From assembly GCA_003519585.1 (NCBI GenBank), contig DOWL01000105.1:1-21936 (forward strand): 21,936 nucleotides of DNA, written 5' to 3'. The notes beneath the pieces were generated by a model that saw only the letters and a program-made list of their open reading frames with translations, ran no database searches and had not been told where the DNA came from. The translations under genes and the position numbers were made by a program. Within the stretch, counting starts at the first letter, position 1; each line of letters starts with the position of its first letter. The stretch comes from Nocardioides sp. GTDB taxonomy: Bacteria > Actinomycetota > Actinomycetes > Propionibacteriales > Nocardioidaceae. Of this stretch, positions 6,537-15,144 are shown piece after piece.

Positions 6537-8607
6537 AGGCGGGCGGAAGCACCACCGTCCAGGCGATGGCCTTGGCCGAGGAGATGCCGGAGGTGGCGCT
6601 GAGGGCCGCGGCGGTCCCGGCGGCCATGCCGGCTTGCTCGCCGGCCGCGACGGTGAGGAAGCCGCTGCCGCTGCCCGTCGACGTACCCCGACTGGTCAAG
6701 GAAGCCGACAGTGCCCAGGTGTGCGCGGTGGCGCCCTTGTCGACGTAGTAGCGCAGCACAGTGGACTCGGCCGAGGCGACCGCGGCCGCCGGTGCGGCGT
6801 GCGTGCGCGTCGCGGCCGCGGTCTCGACCCGGTTGACGACGGCCGATGGCGCTCCGGCGCCGGAGTAGGCGAACACGGCGAGCCCCGCCTTCGTCGTCGC
6901 GTCGAAGGTCAACTGCAGGCTGCTGCCCGCCTGAGCCGCCGTGGCGACCCGGGTGAACACCCACGACCGCACCTCGGTGCCGTCGGAGGCCGTGCTCAGC
7001 AGCGTCCATCCGGCCGGGGTCGTGAGCGTGGCGGCCCGGTTGGCGGAGACCACCAGCAGCAGCCGGTCGCCGGACTGCACGGCGGCAGGAAGCGTGATCG
7101 TGGGCCGGTTCGAGTTGGCGTCCACCGCGGCTCCGGCCCGCCACTGCGGTCCGACGGGCGGAGGAGGCGTGTCCTCGGCCACGACGTCGTGGGTGACCGA
7201 AGCCGTGGCGCCGGAGTTGTCGGTGACCGTGAGGGTCACGCTGTAGGTGCCGGTCGTGGCGTAATCGTGGTGGGTCGTCGCTACCGTCTCGGTGCCGGTG
7301 GTGGTGTCGCCGAACTGCCAGTCGTAGCTCACGAGGTTCCCGTCGGGATCGTGGGAGCCGCTGGCGTCGAAGTCGCAGGAGGTGACCGTGCAGGTCGCAG
7401 AGAAGGCAGCCACGGGGTCCTGGGGCGGCGGTGGCCCGGACGAGACGAGCACGACGGAGTACTCCGCGCCGCCACCGGCGGCGAGCACCGCGCCGGACAC
7501 TCCGGGTACGACGACCGGGGTGGTGCGGTTGGTCGTGGTGCCGTCGCCGACCTGCCCGGTCGTGTTGTTGCCCCAGGCCATCACCCGGCCATCGGCCAGC
7601 ACCGCCATGCCGGTGTCGCGGCCCGAGCCGATCGAGACGACCGACGATAGGTTGCGCACGGTGACCGGCCGGGTGCGGGTGGTGGTCGTGCCGTCACCGA
7701 GGTTGGCGCGGTAGTTGCGACCCCAGGCGGCGACCGTGCCGTCGCTGCGCAGCGCGTAGGAGTGCTGGGCGCCCGCGATCACCTGCGTCACACCGCTCAT
7801 CACCTGGACCGGCGTGGTGCGGTCGGTCGTCGTGCCGTCGCCGAGCTGGCCGTAGTCGTTGGAGCCCCAGGCCCACACGGTGCCGTCGCTGCGCAGTGCC
7901 AGCCCATGGTCACGGCCACCGGCGATGTCGATGACGTTCGTCAGCGTGCCGACGCGGACCGGCGTCGTACGGCGCACCGTGGTGCCGTCGCCGAGCTGGC
8001 CCTCGTCGTTGCGGCCCCAGCCGACCACGGTGCCGTCCGCACGGATCGCGTAGCTCATGTCGCGGCCGGCCGCGATCGACACGGCGTTGGTGAGCCCCGA
8101 GACCGTGACGGGGCTGCGTCGCAGGGTCGTGGTGCCGTCGCCGAGCTGACCGTCGGCGTTGAGGCCCCAGGTGCGCACGGTCCCGTCGCCCATGAGCGCC
8201 AACGACAAGTTGTGTCCGGTCTCGACGGCCTGGACGTTGCTCAGCCCGGGGACCTGGGTCGGCGTGGGCCGGTTGGTCGTGGTGCCGAGCCCGAGCTGGC
8301 CCTCGCCGTTGCTGCCCCACACCCAGACGGTGCGGTCGCTGCGCAGGGCGATGACGTGCTCGCGCCCGCCGTGCATATCGACCACGTCGGTGAGCCCGGA
8401 CACTGGACCGGGGGTGGGCCGCGCCGTGGTGGTGCCGTTGCCGAGCTGACCGAAGGAGTTCGCGCCCCAGGTCCAGGGAACTCCGCCCGGGCTGACCAGC
8501 GCGGCGGCCGGAGCGGCCACTGCGATCGAAGGGGTGGCCAGGGCGAGCCCGGCCGTCCCGAGGGCGGCTGCGAGCCCCGCCGCAGCACCAGTCCGCCACG
8601 CCACCAC
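6535..8607 (-). CDS. Secreted RCC1-repeat / PKD-domain protein
   Basis: This 690-residue protein has an N-terminal Sec-type signal peptide (about residues 1-32, ending near SIAVAAPA). Seven RCC1-like repeats follow, each with WG.N..GQLG.GTTT.R..PV, which should form a seven-bladed propeller over about 40-390. A PKD domain follows at about 395-480 (FDASGSHDPDGNLVSYDWQFGD and YSVTLTVTDNSG). The C-terminal beta-rich domain (about 485-690) is rich in Ala, Ser and Thr and is not recognised. No sortase motif or C-terminal membrane segment is visible, so it is probably released or loosely wall-bound. The start is a GTG at 8607 (or 8604) behind the Shine-Dalgarno sequence GGAGG at 8617-8613. A binding or adhesion role is plausible, but no ligand can be named. 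Confidence 0.88.
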   Translation of the reverse strand: MVAWRTGAAAGLAAALGTAGLALATPSIAVAAPAAALVSPGGVPWTWGANSFGQLGNGTTTARPTPGPVSGLTDVVDMHGGREHVIALRSDRTVWVWGSNGEGQLGLGTTTNRPTPTQVPGLSNVQAVETGHNLSLALMGDGTVRTWGLNADGQLGDGTTTLRRSPVTVSGLTNAVSIAAGRDMSYAIRADGTVVGWGRNDEGQLGDGTTVRRTTPVRVGTLTNVIDIAGGRDHGLALRSDGTVWAWGSNDYGQLGDGTTTDRTTPVQVMSGVTQVIAGAQHSYALRSDGTVAAWGRNYRANLGDGTTTTRTRPVTVRNLSSVVSIGSGRDTGMAVLADGRVMAWGNNTTGQVGDGTTTNRTTPVVVPGVSGAVLAAGGGAEYSVVLVSSGPPPPQDPVAAFSATCTVTSCDFDASGSHDPDGNLVSYDWQFGDTTTGTETVATTHHDYATTGTYSVTLTVTDNSGATASVTHDVVAEDTPPPPVGPQWRAGAAVDANSNRPTITLPAAVQSGDRLLLVVSANRAATLTTPAGWTLLSTASDGTEVRSWVFTRVATAAQAGSSLQLTFDATTKAGLAVFAYSGAGAPSAVVNRVETAAATRTHAAPAAAVASAESTVLRYYVDKGATAHTWALSASLTSRGTSTGSGSGFLTVAAGEQAGMAAGTAAALSATSGISSAKAIAWTVVLPPA
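7490..8475 (-). repeat. Seven tandem ~150-bp coding repeats (RCC1 blades)
   Basis: The blades are repeated at DNA level with a period of about 150 bp. On the plus strand the recurring unit resembles GGTCGTGGTGCCGTCGCCGAGCTG. Boundaries are approximate. Such tandem coding repeats can gain or lose units by recombination. Confidence 0.8.
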
Positions 8608-8685
8608 GACATCCTCCGTCCGCTGGTCTCGACGGTAGGAACATGTGCCCGAGGAAGCACCATCCAAATCGGGGACAAACCGCGG

Positions 8686-9765
8686 TCACCCGAGAGGTAC
8701 GGCGGCCCACCCGTCTTCGCCGTACACCTCGAGGACCGGGCCGTCGGCGACCAGCCGCAGGGTTTCGCCACTCCAGGGCAGCTCGACCCGGTGCCCGCCG
8801 GAGGTCAGCAGAACCGATCCGGTGCGCGCAAGGAGGGTGTAGCCGGATCGCTCGAGAGAGTCGCCCACCGCGGGCGACCAGGCCTCGGTGGCCGTCACCG
8901 GGGCCAGTTCGAGCCGGCCGTCGCGGAGCGAGACCAACGCGGGGATGCTGGTGGCGCCGGCCCATCCCGCGGCGGTATCGCCGACCTCGCGCAGCCAGGC
9001 CACGATCCCGGGGCGGCCCTCGCGGTCGGCGAACGCCGTGGCGGCGTACGGCGAGGGACCGTACGACAGCCGGCGAAACGTGCCCGGGTGCAGCCCTGGG
9101 TCAGCGGTGTCGTCCGGCGAGCAGACGGCGTAGGCGAGGTAGTGCAGCGCGTCCGGCTCCCAGACACTGACCAACAGGACAGTGCTCCCGTCGACTTCGA
9201 CCAGGGCCGGGCACTCCCATCCCTTCCCCGTCCATTCGGTGCCGGGCCGCGCGGCCACGATCCCGTCCGCGTGCCAGGACTTGAGGTCCCGCGTGCGGTA
9301 GGACCACACGGCCGGGCCGGCCGCGGTGGCGCAGCCGACGACCATCCGCCAGCCGTCGCCCTCGTATCGTACGAACGGGTCGCGGAAGTGCGTCGCTTCG
9401 GCGGGCGGCTCGATCACGACGTCCTGCTTGATCCACGTGGTCCAGCTGTCGTCGGCAGGCACCGCTCTGCGGATCCGGCCCTGCTCGGGCCGATCGGCGG
9501 AGACCGAGGTGTAGAAGACAACGCCGCCGGCGATCGAGCCGGACCAGCAGCCGTCGTCGCCGTCGCCTGGTGCCAGCGCCACCGGTGCCGGCTCCCAGGT
9601 GAGGAGGTCGGTGCTGGTGGCGTGCCCCCAGTGGCAGCCGAGCTCCCACGTCGTGCGGTCGGGGAGGTACTGGAAGAACAGGTGGTACCGGCCGTCGTGC
9701 CAGGTGAGCTGTGGGTCGTTGACCCAGCCGGTCGGTGCCGTGTGGTGCTGCCGCGGACGCGTCAC
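8686..9765 (-). CDS. Glycoside hydrolase family 32 beta-fructosidase
   Basis: This 359-residue protein has all three GH32 signatures. WVNDPQ (14-19) carries the nucleophile Asp17. FRDP (127-130) carries the transition-state aspartate Asp129. WECPAL (183-188) carries the acid/base Glu184. No signal peptide is present, so it should act in the cytoplasm on sucrose, sucrose-6-phosphate or short fructans. It is shorter than most GH32 enzymes: the C-terminal beta-sandwich (about 290-359) looks abbreviated. The GTG start overlaps the TGA of the aminotransferase gene by 4 bp (GTGA), so it is translationally coupled to gabT. That pairing is unusual, because no sugar transporter or sugar kinase is nearby. 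Substrate is uncertain; the family is secure. Confidence 0.92.
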   Translation of the reverse strand: MTRPRQHHTAPTGWVNDPQLTWHDGRYHLFFQYLPDRTTWELGCHWGHATSTDLLTWEPAPVALAPGDGDDGCWSGSIAGGVVFYTSVSADRPEQGRIRRAVPADDSWTTWIKQDVVIEPPAEATHFRDPFVRYEGDGWRMVVGCATAAGPAVWSYRTRDLKSWHADGIVAARPGTEWTGKGWECPALVEVDGSTVLLVSVWEPDALHYLAYAVCSPDDTADPGLHPGTFRRLSYGPSPYAATAFADREGRPGIVAWLREVGDTAAGWAGATSIPALVSLRDGRLELAPVTATEAWSPAVGDSLERSGYTLLARTGSVLLTSGGHRVELPWSGETLRLVADGPVLEVYGEDGWAAVPLG

Positions 9766-11093
9766 GCCGTGGCCGCGAAACCCTCCGCGACCACGTCGAA
9801 CGCCTCGTCGAGCAACTCGTCGGAGATCGACAGCGGCGGCAGGAAGCGGAACACGTTGCCCCACGTGCCGCAGGTCAGGGTCACGACGCCGTGCTGGTGG
9901 CAGTACGCCGACACCGCGGCGGTCCGGGCGGGATCTGGGTCGAGGGTGCCCGGGGTGGTGAGCTCGATCGCCATCATCGCGCCGCGGCCGCGCACGTCGC
10001 CGATCACCGGGTGGTCGGCCTGCAGCTTGCGGAGCCGCCCCTCGATCCGCTCGCCGAGCTGTCGGGCGCGGGCCACCAGGTCGTGGGTCCGCATCTCCTC
10101 GAGCGCGCCGAGGCCGGCTGCGCACGCGACCGGGTTGCCGCCGTAGGTGCCGCCGAGGCCCCCGACGTGCACGGAGTCCATCAGCTCGGCGCGCCCGGTC
10201 ACCGCGGCGAGCGGCAGCCCGCCGGCCATGCCCTTGGCCAGGGTGACCAGGTCGGGGACCACGCCCTCGTCGTCGCACGCGAACCAGTCGCCGGTGCGGC
10301 AGAAGCCGGTCTGGATCTCGTCGGCGAGGAAGACCACGCCGTTGTCCTTCGCCCAGGAGGCCACGGCCGCGAGGAAGCCGGGGGCCGGCACCACGAAGCC
10401 GCCCTCGCCCTGGATCGGCTCGATCGCCACGCACGCGAGGTTGGCGGCGCCGACCTGCTTGTCGAGCACGTCGATCGCGCGGGCCGCGGCCTCTTCGCCG
10501 GACAGCCCGTCGCGGAACGGGTAGGACATCGGGGCCCGGTAGACCTCGCCGGCGAACGGGCCGAAGCCGTTCTTGTACGGCATGTTCTTGGCGGTCATCG
10601 CCATCGTGAGGTTGGTGCGCCCGTGGTAGGCGTGGTCGAAGACAGCCACGGCATCGCGGCCGGTCGCCACCCGGGCGATCTTGACGGCGTTCTCCACCGC
10701 CTCGGCGCCGGAGTTGAAGAGCGCCGACTTCTTGGCGTGGTCGCCAGGCGTCAACTCGGCCAGCTGTTCGCACACGTCGACGTAGCCGTCGTACGGCGTG
10801 ACCATGAAGCAGGTGTGCGTGAACGCGGCCACCTGCTCCTGCACCCGGGCGACGACCGACTCGGCGGCGTTGCCGACGCTGGTCACTGCGATGCCGGACC
10901 CGAGGTCGATCAGCGAGTTGCCGTCGGCGTCGACCAGCACGCCGCCACCCGCTGCGACGACGAAGACCGGCAGCACGGTGCCGACACCATCGGCGACGTG
11001 CGCCTTCTTGCGGTCGAGCCTGGCGCGGGACTCCGGGCCGGGGATCTCGGTGACGAGGGAGCGCTGCTGGGGAAGAGAGGGGCCGCCGTTCAT
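9762..11093 (-). CDS. gabT: 4-aminobutyrate-type class III PLP aminotransferase
   Basis: This 443-residue enzyme is a fold-type I, class III aminotransferase. It shows LFNSGAEAVENAVKIAR (125-141), FDHAYHGRTN (152-161), EPIQGEGGF (225-233), LADEIQTGF (256-264, PLP-contacting Asp258) and TLAKGMAGGLP with the Schiff-base Lys287. Length and motifs fit GABA aminotransferase, which moves the amino group of GABA to 2-oxoglutarate; a related omega-amino acid substrate is possible. No succinate-semialdehyde dehydrogenase is adjacent. The ATG at 11093 has no Shine-Dalgarno sequence, but TAGTTT lies exactly 6 nt upstream, so the mRNA is probably leaderless. One end of a 168-bp repeated element forms half of that box. 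GH32 is coupled downstream. Confidence 0.9.
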   Translation of the reverse strand: MNGGPSLPQQRSLVTEIPGPESRARLDRKKAHVADGVGTVLPVFVVAAGGGVLVDADGNSLIDLGSGIAVTSVGNAAESVVARVQEQVAAFTHTCFMVTPYDGYVDVCEQLAELTPGDHAKKSALFNSGAEAVENAVKIARVATGRDAVAVFDHAYHGRTNLTMAMTAKNMPYKNGFGPFAGEVYRAPMSYPFRDGLSGEEAAARAIDVLDKQVGAANLACVAIEPIQGEGGFVVPAPGFLAAVASWAKDNGVVFLADEIQTGFCRTGDWFACDDEGVVPDLVTLAKGMAGGLPLAAVTGRAELMDSVHVGGLGGTYGGNPVACAAGLGALEEMRTHDLVARARQLGERIEGRLRKLQADHPVIGDVRGRGAMMAIELTTPGTLDPDPARTAAVSAYCHQHGVVTLTCGTWGNVFRFLPPLSISDELLDEAFDVVAEGFAATA

Positions 11094-11099
11094 GCGGCC

Positions 11100-11105
11100 A
11101 AACTA
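11100..11105 (-). promoter_or_regulatory. -10 box for gabT, partly built from the repeat element
   Basis: TAGTTT on the minus strand (11105-11100) is followed by GGCCGC and the ATG at 11093. Its first three bases are the terminal TAG of the 168-bp element. Confidence 0.5.
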
Positions 11106-11270
11106 GTGCCCCGCGCCGAAAGTTCGCCACGCAAGTCCGCGCCCCGAGCACGCACCTCGCGGCGTTGCCGTCGCTTGCTGGACATCCAAGTAGAGCCGCA
11201 CTCCGGCGCCTTGCGATGCACGCACTCGGAGCACGGACCTAAGCACCGAACTTCCGGCGCGGGACACTAG
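11103..11270 (-). repeat. 168-bp structured element, copy 1 (sense toward gabT)
   Basis: It begins and ends with CTAG. It aligns without gaps to 12423-12590 at 114 of 168 positions (about 68%, counted by eye). Its ends are near-perfect 22-bp inverted repeats (CTAGTGTCCCGCGCCGGAAG at one side). On the minus strand the only departures from Watson-Crick pairing in these 22 bp are two G·T pairs. The stem can extend to about position 28. The conserved interior includes GTGCGTGCATCGC, GGCGCCGGA, GCTCTAC, GTCCAGC and GCGAGGTGCGTG. It ends 9 nt before the gabT ATG, and its far CTAG supplies the stop codon of the deacetylase gene. Confidence 0.85.
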
Positions 11271-12361
11271 CGCCCGCGGTCCTCGATGACGATGGTCGCC
11301 GTGCTGTCGTCGGGCAACAGCCCCTGGCCCCCGGACAGGCTGACGGTCAGCGACTCCGGTCCTTCGACCAGATCGTCGCGGCGGACCTTGACGGCGATGA
11401 CGGCCGACATCCGTCCGGCCGGGATCCGCACGCGCACCGCCGGCGGCACCAGGTCCTTGCGGATCGAGGCCGTCTGGCCGGCCAACCGGAGCCGGATCCA
11501 CGTCGTCCGGCCGACAGCACGGTCCAGCCCGATCCGGATCCGGAACCGCTGCCCCTCCTTGACGATCCAATCGGCCGGCTCGACGCGGAGCCGGGTGCGG
11601 GCGACCGGGAAGCCGGGGCGGCCGGCCTCGTCGAGGCCCACGAAGCAGTAGCCGCGGCGCCGCGCCTCGGCGACGATCTGCGGCACCGCGGCGACCGACG
11701 CGGGGGAGTTGTTGACGCCGTCGTGCTGCAGCACGATGTTGCCGCCCGCGTGGAGCTGCCCGAGCACGTTCGCCGCGATCGAGCCCGTCGACAGGCCGGT
11801 CCAGTCGCGCGAGTCGACGTTCCAGATCACGCTGCGCATGCCCATCGCCCGGATCGCCCCGAGCACGCCCGCGTCGACGGCGCCGTACGGCGGCCGCACG
11901 AGGTCGGTCGGGTGCACCCCGGCCGAGCGCAGCTCGCGGTCGGTGTTGCGGATCGTCTCCTTGACCGCGTCGGCGCTCAGGGTGGTGAGGTCCTGGTGGT
12001 GGTAGCTGTGGTTGGCGACGAGGAAGCCGGACTGCTCCACCAGTCGAGCGGTGGCCGGGAAGGCGGCCACTCGCTCGCCGACCATGAAGAACGTCGCGGG
12101 CACGTCGAGTCGCTTCAGCATCGCCACCACCCGCGGCGTCACGGTCGGGGACGGTCCGTCGTCGAACGTCAGCGCGACCTGGCCCGCGCGGCACGACCCC
12201 GTCGAGGCGTGGCGCTGGGATGGCTGCTGGGCCGGCTGCTGGGCCGGCTGCTGGGCCGGCTGCTGGGCCGGGACCCACTGGGCGGAACCGTCCGCCGAGG
12301 CGGCGGTGGGAGAGAGTGGCAGCACGAGCCCGAGCAGCGCCGCGATCAGGGGAAGACGCAC
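11267..12361 (-). CDS. Secreted polysaccharide deacetylase (NodB domain) with C-terminal Calx-beta-like domain
   Basis: The 364-residue protein starts with a signal peptide ([22 protein letters not shown]), then a Gln/Pro linker made of AQQP repeats. The NodB domain runs from about 58 to 235: TFDDGPSP (65-72, Asp67/Asp68), HSYHH (118-122, metal His118/His122), RPPYG (156-160), WNVDSRDW (180-187) and LQHDG (211-215). All catalytic motifs are intact, so it should remove N- or O-acetyl groups from a cell-wall or extracellular polysaccharide. The final ~115 residues resemble a Calx-beta module ([13 protein letters not shown]). The GTG at 12361 is preferred because the signal peptide begins there. 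A TTG at 12466 is in frame but lies inside the copy-2 repeat. The TAG stop lies in the end of copy 1, so the gene is bracketed by the inverted copies. Confidence 0.85.
   Translation of the reverse strand: MRLPLIAALLGLVLPLSPTAASADGSAQWVPAQQPAQQPAQQPAQQPSQRHASTGSCRAGQVALTFDDGPSPTVTPRVVAMLKRLDVPATFFMVGERVAAFPATARLVEQSGFLVANHSYHHQDLTTLSADAVKETIRNTDRELRSAGVHPTDLVRPPYGAVDAGVLGAIRAMGMRSVIWNVDSRDWTGLSTGSIAANVLGQLHAGGNIVLQHDGVNNSPASVAAVPQIVAEARRRGYCFVGLDEAGRPGFPVARTRLRVEPADWIVKEGQRFRIRIGLDRAVGRTTWIRLRLAGQTASIRKDLVPPAVRVRIPAGRMSAVIAVKVRRDDLVEGPESLTVSLSGGQGLLPDDSTATIVIEDRGR
12222..12269. repeat. Four tandem 12-bp repeats in the deacetylase gene
   Basis: GGCTGCTGGGCC occurs four times head to tail without change. 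On the coding strand it encodes the AQQP linker between signal peptide and catalytic domain. It is likely to vary in copy number by slippage. Confidence 0.9.
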
Positions 12362-12422
12362 ACCCCAAAGGGTGAAGGAACGGCGCGCCGGAACTGTCAA
12401 GGCTCGCCGACGGCTACCCCGT

Positions 12423-12590
12423 CTAGGGTCGCGTGTCGGAAGTTGTTGGATGGTTGGCGTGCTCAAGGTGCGTGCATCGCGAGGCGCCGGAACGACGCTC
12501 TACCTGTACGTCCAGCGAGTTGCGGCAACGAAGCGAGGTGCGTGGCTTCAGTGCGCGAAGCGCCCAAGAACTTTCGACACGCGGCACTAG
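12423..12590 (+). repeat. 168-bp structured element, copy 2 (sense toward dxr)
   Basis: Same length as copy 1 and in the opposite orientation. It runs from CTAGGGTCGCGTGTCGGAAG to CGACACGCGGCACTAG. The 22-bp ends pair with one G·A mismatch and two G·T pairs; the G·T pairs are at the same element positions (7/162 and 17/152) as in copy 1. A further TTGG/CCAA run extends the stem. It ends 14 nt before the dxr GTG, directly against the dxr Shine-Dalgarno sequence. Confidence 0.85.
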
Positions 12591-12596
12591 GGGAGG
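12591..12596 (+). promoter_or_regulatory. dxr ribosome binding site abutting the repeat element
   Basis: GGGAGG starts at the first base after the element's terminal CTAG and lies 8 nt before the GTG at 12605. It decides that start over the nearby out-of-frame ATG at 12597. Folding of the element in the mRNA would place this site at the foot of the stem. Confidence 0.75.
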
Positions 12597-12604
12597 ATGG
12601 CGGC

Positions 12605-13744
12605 GTGCGTGACGTCGTGATCCTCGGGTCGACCGGGTCGGTGGGCACCCAGGCGCTCGACATCGTCCGGGCCAACCCCGACCGGTTCCGGGTCGTGGGG
12701 CTGACCGCCGGTGGCGGCAACCGCGAGCTGTTCGAGCGGCAGGTCGCCGAGTTCGCTCCGGCGTACCCCGGTTTCTCCTCAGGGCTGGGGGAGGAGGCCT
12801 CGATCGCGGCCGCCGCAATCGGCTGTGACGTCGTGCTCAACGCGATCACCGGCGCGGTCGGGCTGCGGCCGACGCTGGCCGCCCTCGAGGCAGGCAACAC
12901 GCTCGCGTTGGCCAACAAGGAGAGCCTCATCGTCGGCGGGCCGCTGGTCATGGACCGCGCCGCTGCCGGTCAGATCGTCCCGGTCGACTCCGAGCACAGC
13001 GCGCTCGCGCAATGTCTGCGCGGTGGGTCGCCCGACGAGGTACGCCGCCTGATCCTGACGGCGAGTGGCGGGCCGTTCCGGGGTCGGACAGCGGATGAGC
13101 TGCACGACGTGACCGTCGAGCAGGCGCTGGCCCACCCGACCTGGGACATGGGCCCGGTCGTGACCATCAACTCCGCCACCCTGGTCAACAAGGGCCTCGA
13201 GGTGATCGAGGCGCACCTGCTCTTCGGCGTGCCCATCGACCGCATCGAGGTCGTCGTGCACCCGACCAGCGTGGTCCACTCGATGGTGGAGTTCGTGGAC
13301 GGCGCGACGCTGGTGCAGGCCAGTCCGCCGACCATGCTGATCCCGATCGCGCTGGGCCTCAACTGGCCCGATCGGGTGCCCGACACCGCCCCGGCGGTCG
13401 ACTGGACCAGACCGGAGACGTGGGATTTCTTCCCCCTCGACGATGAGGGATTTCCCGCGGTGGGCCTGGCGAAGCGGGCCGCGACGATGGGCGGAACGGC
13501 TCCCGCGATCTATAACGCTGCAAATGAGGTATGCGTGGAAGCCTTCCGACAGGGGAGGCTGGCCTTCACACAGATCGTGCCAACGGTTGCCAGTGTGCTC
13601 ATGCATGAGGACGTACCTTTGACCCCGGGATCGTCCTTGACGGTGGAGGACGTCCTCGCCGCCGATGCGTGGGCTCGGGGGGCGGCCGTCGGTCTCCACG
13701 AGGCGGGCGTGGCGCGGTCGAGCAGCACTCAAGGGGGGAACTAG
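12605..13744 (+). CDS. dxr: 1-deoxy-D-xylulose 5-phosphate reductoisomerase
   Basis: Dxr catalyses the second step of the MEP isoprenoid pathway, turning DXP into 2-C-methyl-D-erythritol 4-phosphate with NADPH and a divalent metal. The 379-residue protein has the NADPH loop [11 protein letters not shown] (6-16), ANKES (103-107), the metal-binding PVDSEHSA (126-133, Asp128 and Glu130), and [14 protein letters not shown] with the third metal ligand Glu199. It is somewhat shorter than common Dxr proteins (about 390-410), mainly between residues 38 and 75, where the end of the NADPH domain is compressed. All catalytic residues are present. The GTG start has a good Shine-Dalgarno sequence. rip1 begins 3 nt after the stop, so they form an operon, in the same order as in mycobacteria. 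Confidence 0.97.
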   Translation: MRDVVILGSTGSVGTQALDIVRANPDRFRVVGLTAGGGNRELFERQVAEFAPAYPGFSSGLGEEASIAAAAIGCDVVLNAITGAVGLRPTLAALEAGNTLALANKESLIVGGPLVMDRAAAGQIVPVDSEHSALAQCLRGGSPDEVRRLILTASGGPFRGRTADELHDVTVEQALAHPTWDMGPVVTINSATLVNKGLEVIEAHLLFGVPIDRIEVVVHPTSVVHSMVEFVDGATLVQASPPTMLIPIALGLNWPDRVPDTAPAVDWTRPETWDFFPLDDEGFPAVGLAKRAATMGGTAPAIYNAANEVCVEAFRQGRLAFTQIVPTVASVLMHEDVPLTPGSSLTVEDVLAADAWARGAAVGLHEAGVARSSSTQGGN

Positions 13745-13747
13745 AGG

Positions 13748-15103
13748 GTGAACAGCCTTCTCTATCTGCTGGGGATCGCCATCTTCGTCGGCGCGATCCT
13801 CGCCTCGATCGGGCTCCACGAGCTCGGCCACATGATCCCGGCCAAGGCCTTCGGCGGGAAGGTCACTCAATACTTCATCGGTTTCGGGCCGACCGTGTGG
13901 AGCAAGAAGGTCGGCGAGACCGAGTACGGCGTCAAGGCGATCCCGCTCGGCGGCTACGTCAAGATCGTCGGGATGCTCCCGCCGGGTGCCGAGCAGCTCG
14001 GCGAGGTGAGCTACGACGACGACGGGCAGCAGGTCACCCGGATCCGCAAGTCCAACACCGGGATGTTCGCCCAGCTGGTCTCCGACGCCCGTGCGGCCGA
14101 GTGGGAGACGATCACCCCGGCCGACACCGATCGACTCTTCTATCGGATGGCCTGGTGGAAGAAGGTCATCGTGATGGCCGGCGGTCCGTCGGTGAACATC
14201 GCGATCGCGTTCTTCCTGTTCTGGACCGTCTTCGCGACCTACGGCAACCCGGCCGAGGAGACGCCCGACTCCGGCCAGCCGATCATCCAGTCGGTCTCCG
14301 ACTGCGTCATCCCGGTCAAGGAGCAGCGCACCACGTGTGAGAAGGGCGACCCGATCAGCCCAGCCGCGGCGGCGGGGCTCAAGCCCGGTGACGTCGTCAC
14401 CGGCTTCGGCGGCACCCCGGTCTCCTCCTGGGACCAGCTGCGCACCCTGATCCGCGAGAACGGCGACGAGAAGGTCCAGATCACCTGGCTGCGCCAGGGC
14501 GTGAGCATGCACGGCGTCACCAGCACCACGGTCGAGCTGCGCCCCGAGTCCGAGGACGGCGAGACGCTCCGCGAGGTGGGCTTCCTCGGCGTCACCCCGA
14601 CCACCCACTACGTCACCGGCGGCCCGCTCTACACGACCGTGCAGATGGGCTACACCGCCGAGCAGACCGTCGAGGCGATGATCCGGCTCCCCGAGCGGGT
14701 GTGGGGCGTCGCCAAGGCGATCGTGGGACTCCAGCCTCGTGACCCCGAGAGCCCGGTCAGCATCGTGGGTGGCAGCCGGATCGCCGGTGAGACGGTCTCG
14801 GTCGAGTGGCTGCCGACCGACGCGAAGATCATGTTCCTGCTGATGCTCATCGCCGGCTTCAACTTCTTCATCGGCGCCTTCAACTTCATCCCGCTCCTCC
14901 CGCTCGACGGTGGCCATATCGCGAGTGCGCTGTGGGAGGAGATACGACGTGTGGCCGCCCGGCTGCGCGGGCGCCCGGACCCTGGCTTCGTGGACGCCGC
15001 GAAGCTGTTGCCGATCGCCTACGTGATGGCCTCGGTGATGTTGGTGATGAGCCTGGTGCTGATCGTCGGCGACCTCGTGGTGCCGATCCACATCATCGGC
15101 TGA
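13748..15103 (+). CDS. rip1: Site-2 intramembrane zinc metalloprotease (M50, Rip1/RseP type)
   Basis: This 451-residue membrane protease should cleave transmembrane segments of anti-sigma factors or other membrane proteins. The zinc motif HELGH is at 24-28 in the first membrane segment. The second zinc-site motif, [12 protein letters not shown], ends at 390 (Asp387). A PDZ domain lies between at about 195-275 ([19 protein letters not shown]). Membrane segments are near 1-22, 138-162, 358-383 and 425-448. The GTG start lies 3 nt after the dxr stop and is preceded by a GGGGGGAA Shine-Dalgarno sequence. Position between dxr and ispG matches mycobacterial Rip1. Its targets are not encoded nearby. 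Confidence 0.93.
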   Translation: MNSLLYLLGIAIFVGAILASIGLHELGHMIPAKAFGGKVTQYFIGFGPTVWSKKVGETEYGVKAIPLGGYVKIVGMLPPGAEQLGEVSYDDDGQQVTRIRKSNTGMFAQLVSDARAAEWETITPADTDRLFYRMAWWKKVIVMAGGPSVNIAIAFFLFWTVFATYGNPAEETPDSGQPIIQSVSDCVIPVKEQRTTCEKGDPISPAAAAGLKPGDVVTGFGGTPVSSWDQLRTLIRENGDEKVQITWLRQGVSMHGVTSTTVELRPESEDGETLREVGFLGVTPTTHYVTGGPLYTTVQMGYTAEQTVEAMIRLPERVWGVAKAIVGLQPRDPESPVSIVGGSRIAGETVSVEWLPTDAKIMFLLMLIAGFNFFIGAFNFIPLLPLDGGHIASALWEEIRRVAARLRGRPDPGFVDAAKLLPIAYVMASVMLVMSLVLIVGDLVVPIHIIG

Positions 15104-15132
15104 GCAATTCGGGCCGGGCCCCGCTGGCGCCG

Positions 15133-15138
15133 TACGCT
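15133..15138 (+). promoter_or_regulatory. Leaderless-type -10 box for ispG
   Basis: TACGCT followed by 6 nt (GAAACC) and the ATG at 15145. There is no Shine-Dalgarno sequence in the 41-nt gap after rip1. ispG can therefore be transcribed separately from dxr-rip1. Confidence 0.55.
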
Positions 15139-15144
15139 GAAACC

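Noticed and set aside
12400..12466. Longer N-terminus for the deacetylase from TTG at 12466, or TTG at 12400
   Set aside because: Neither TTG has a Shine-Dalgarno sequence. The first lies inside the repeat element. The GTG at 12361 places the signal peptide at the N-terminus.
12456..12590. Open frame through element copy 2 (and the matching frame in copy 1) ending at the same TAG, with similar peptides containing GAG..LYL.VQ
   Set aside because: Between the two copies most differences in the conserved core fall at codon positions 1 and 2, and few are synonymous. This argues against protein coding and for nucleic-acid-level conservation.
11103..12590. A classical composite transposon
   Set aside because: No transposase gene lies within or next to the inverted copies, and the copies are only about 68% identical, too diverged for a recent composite element.
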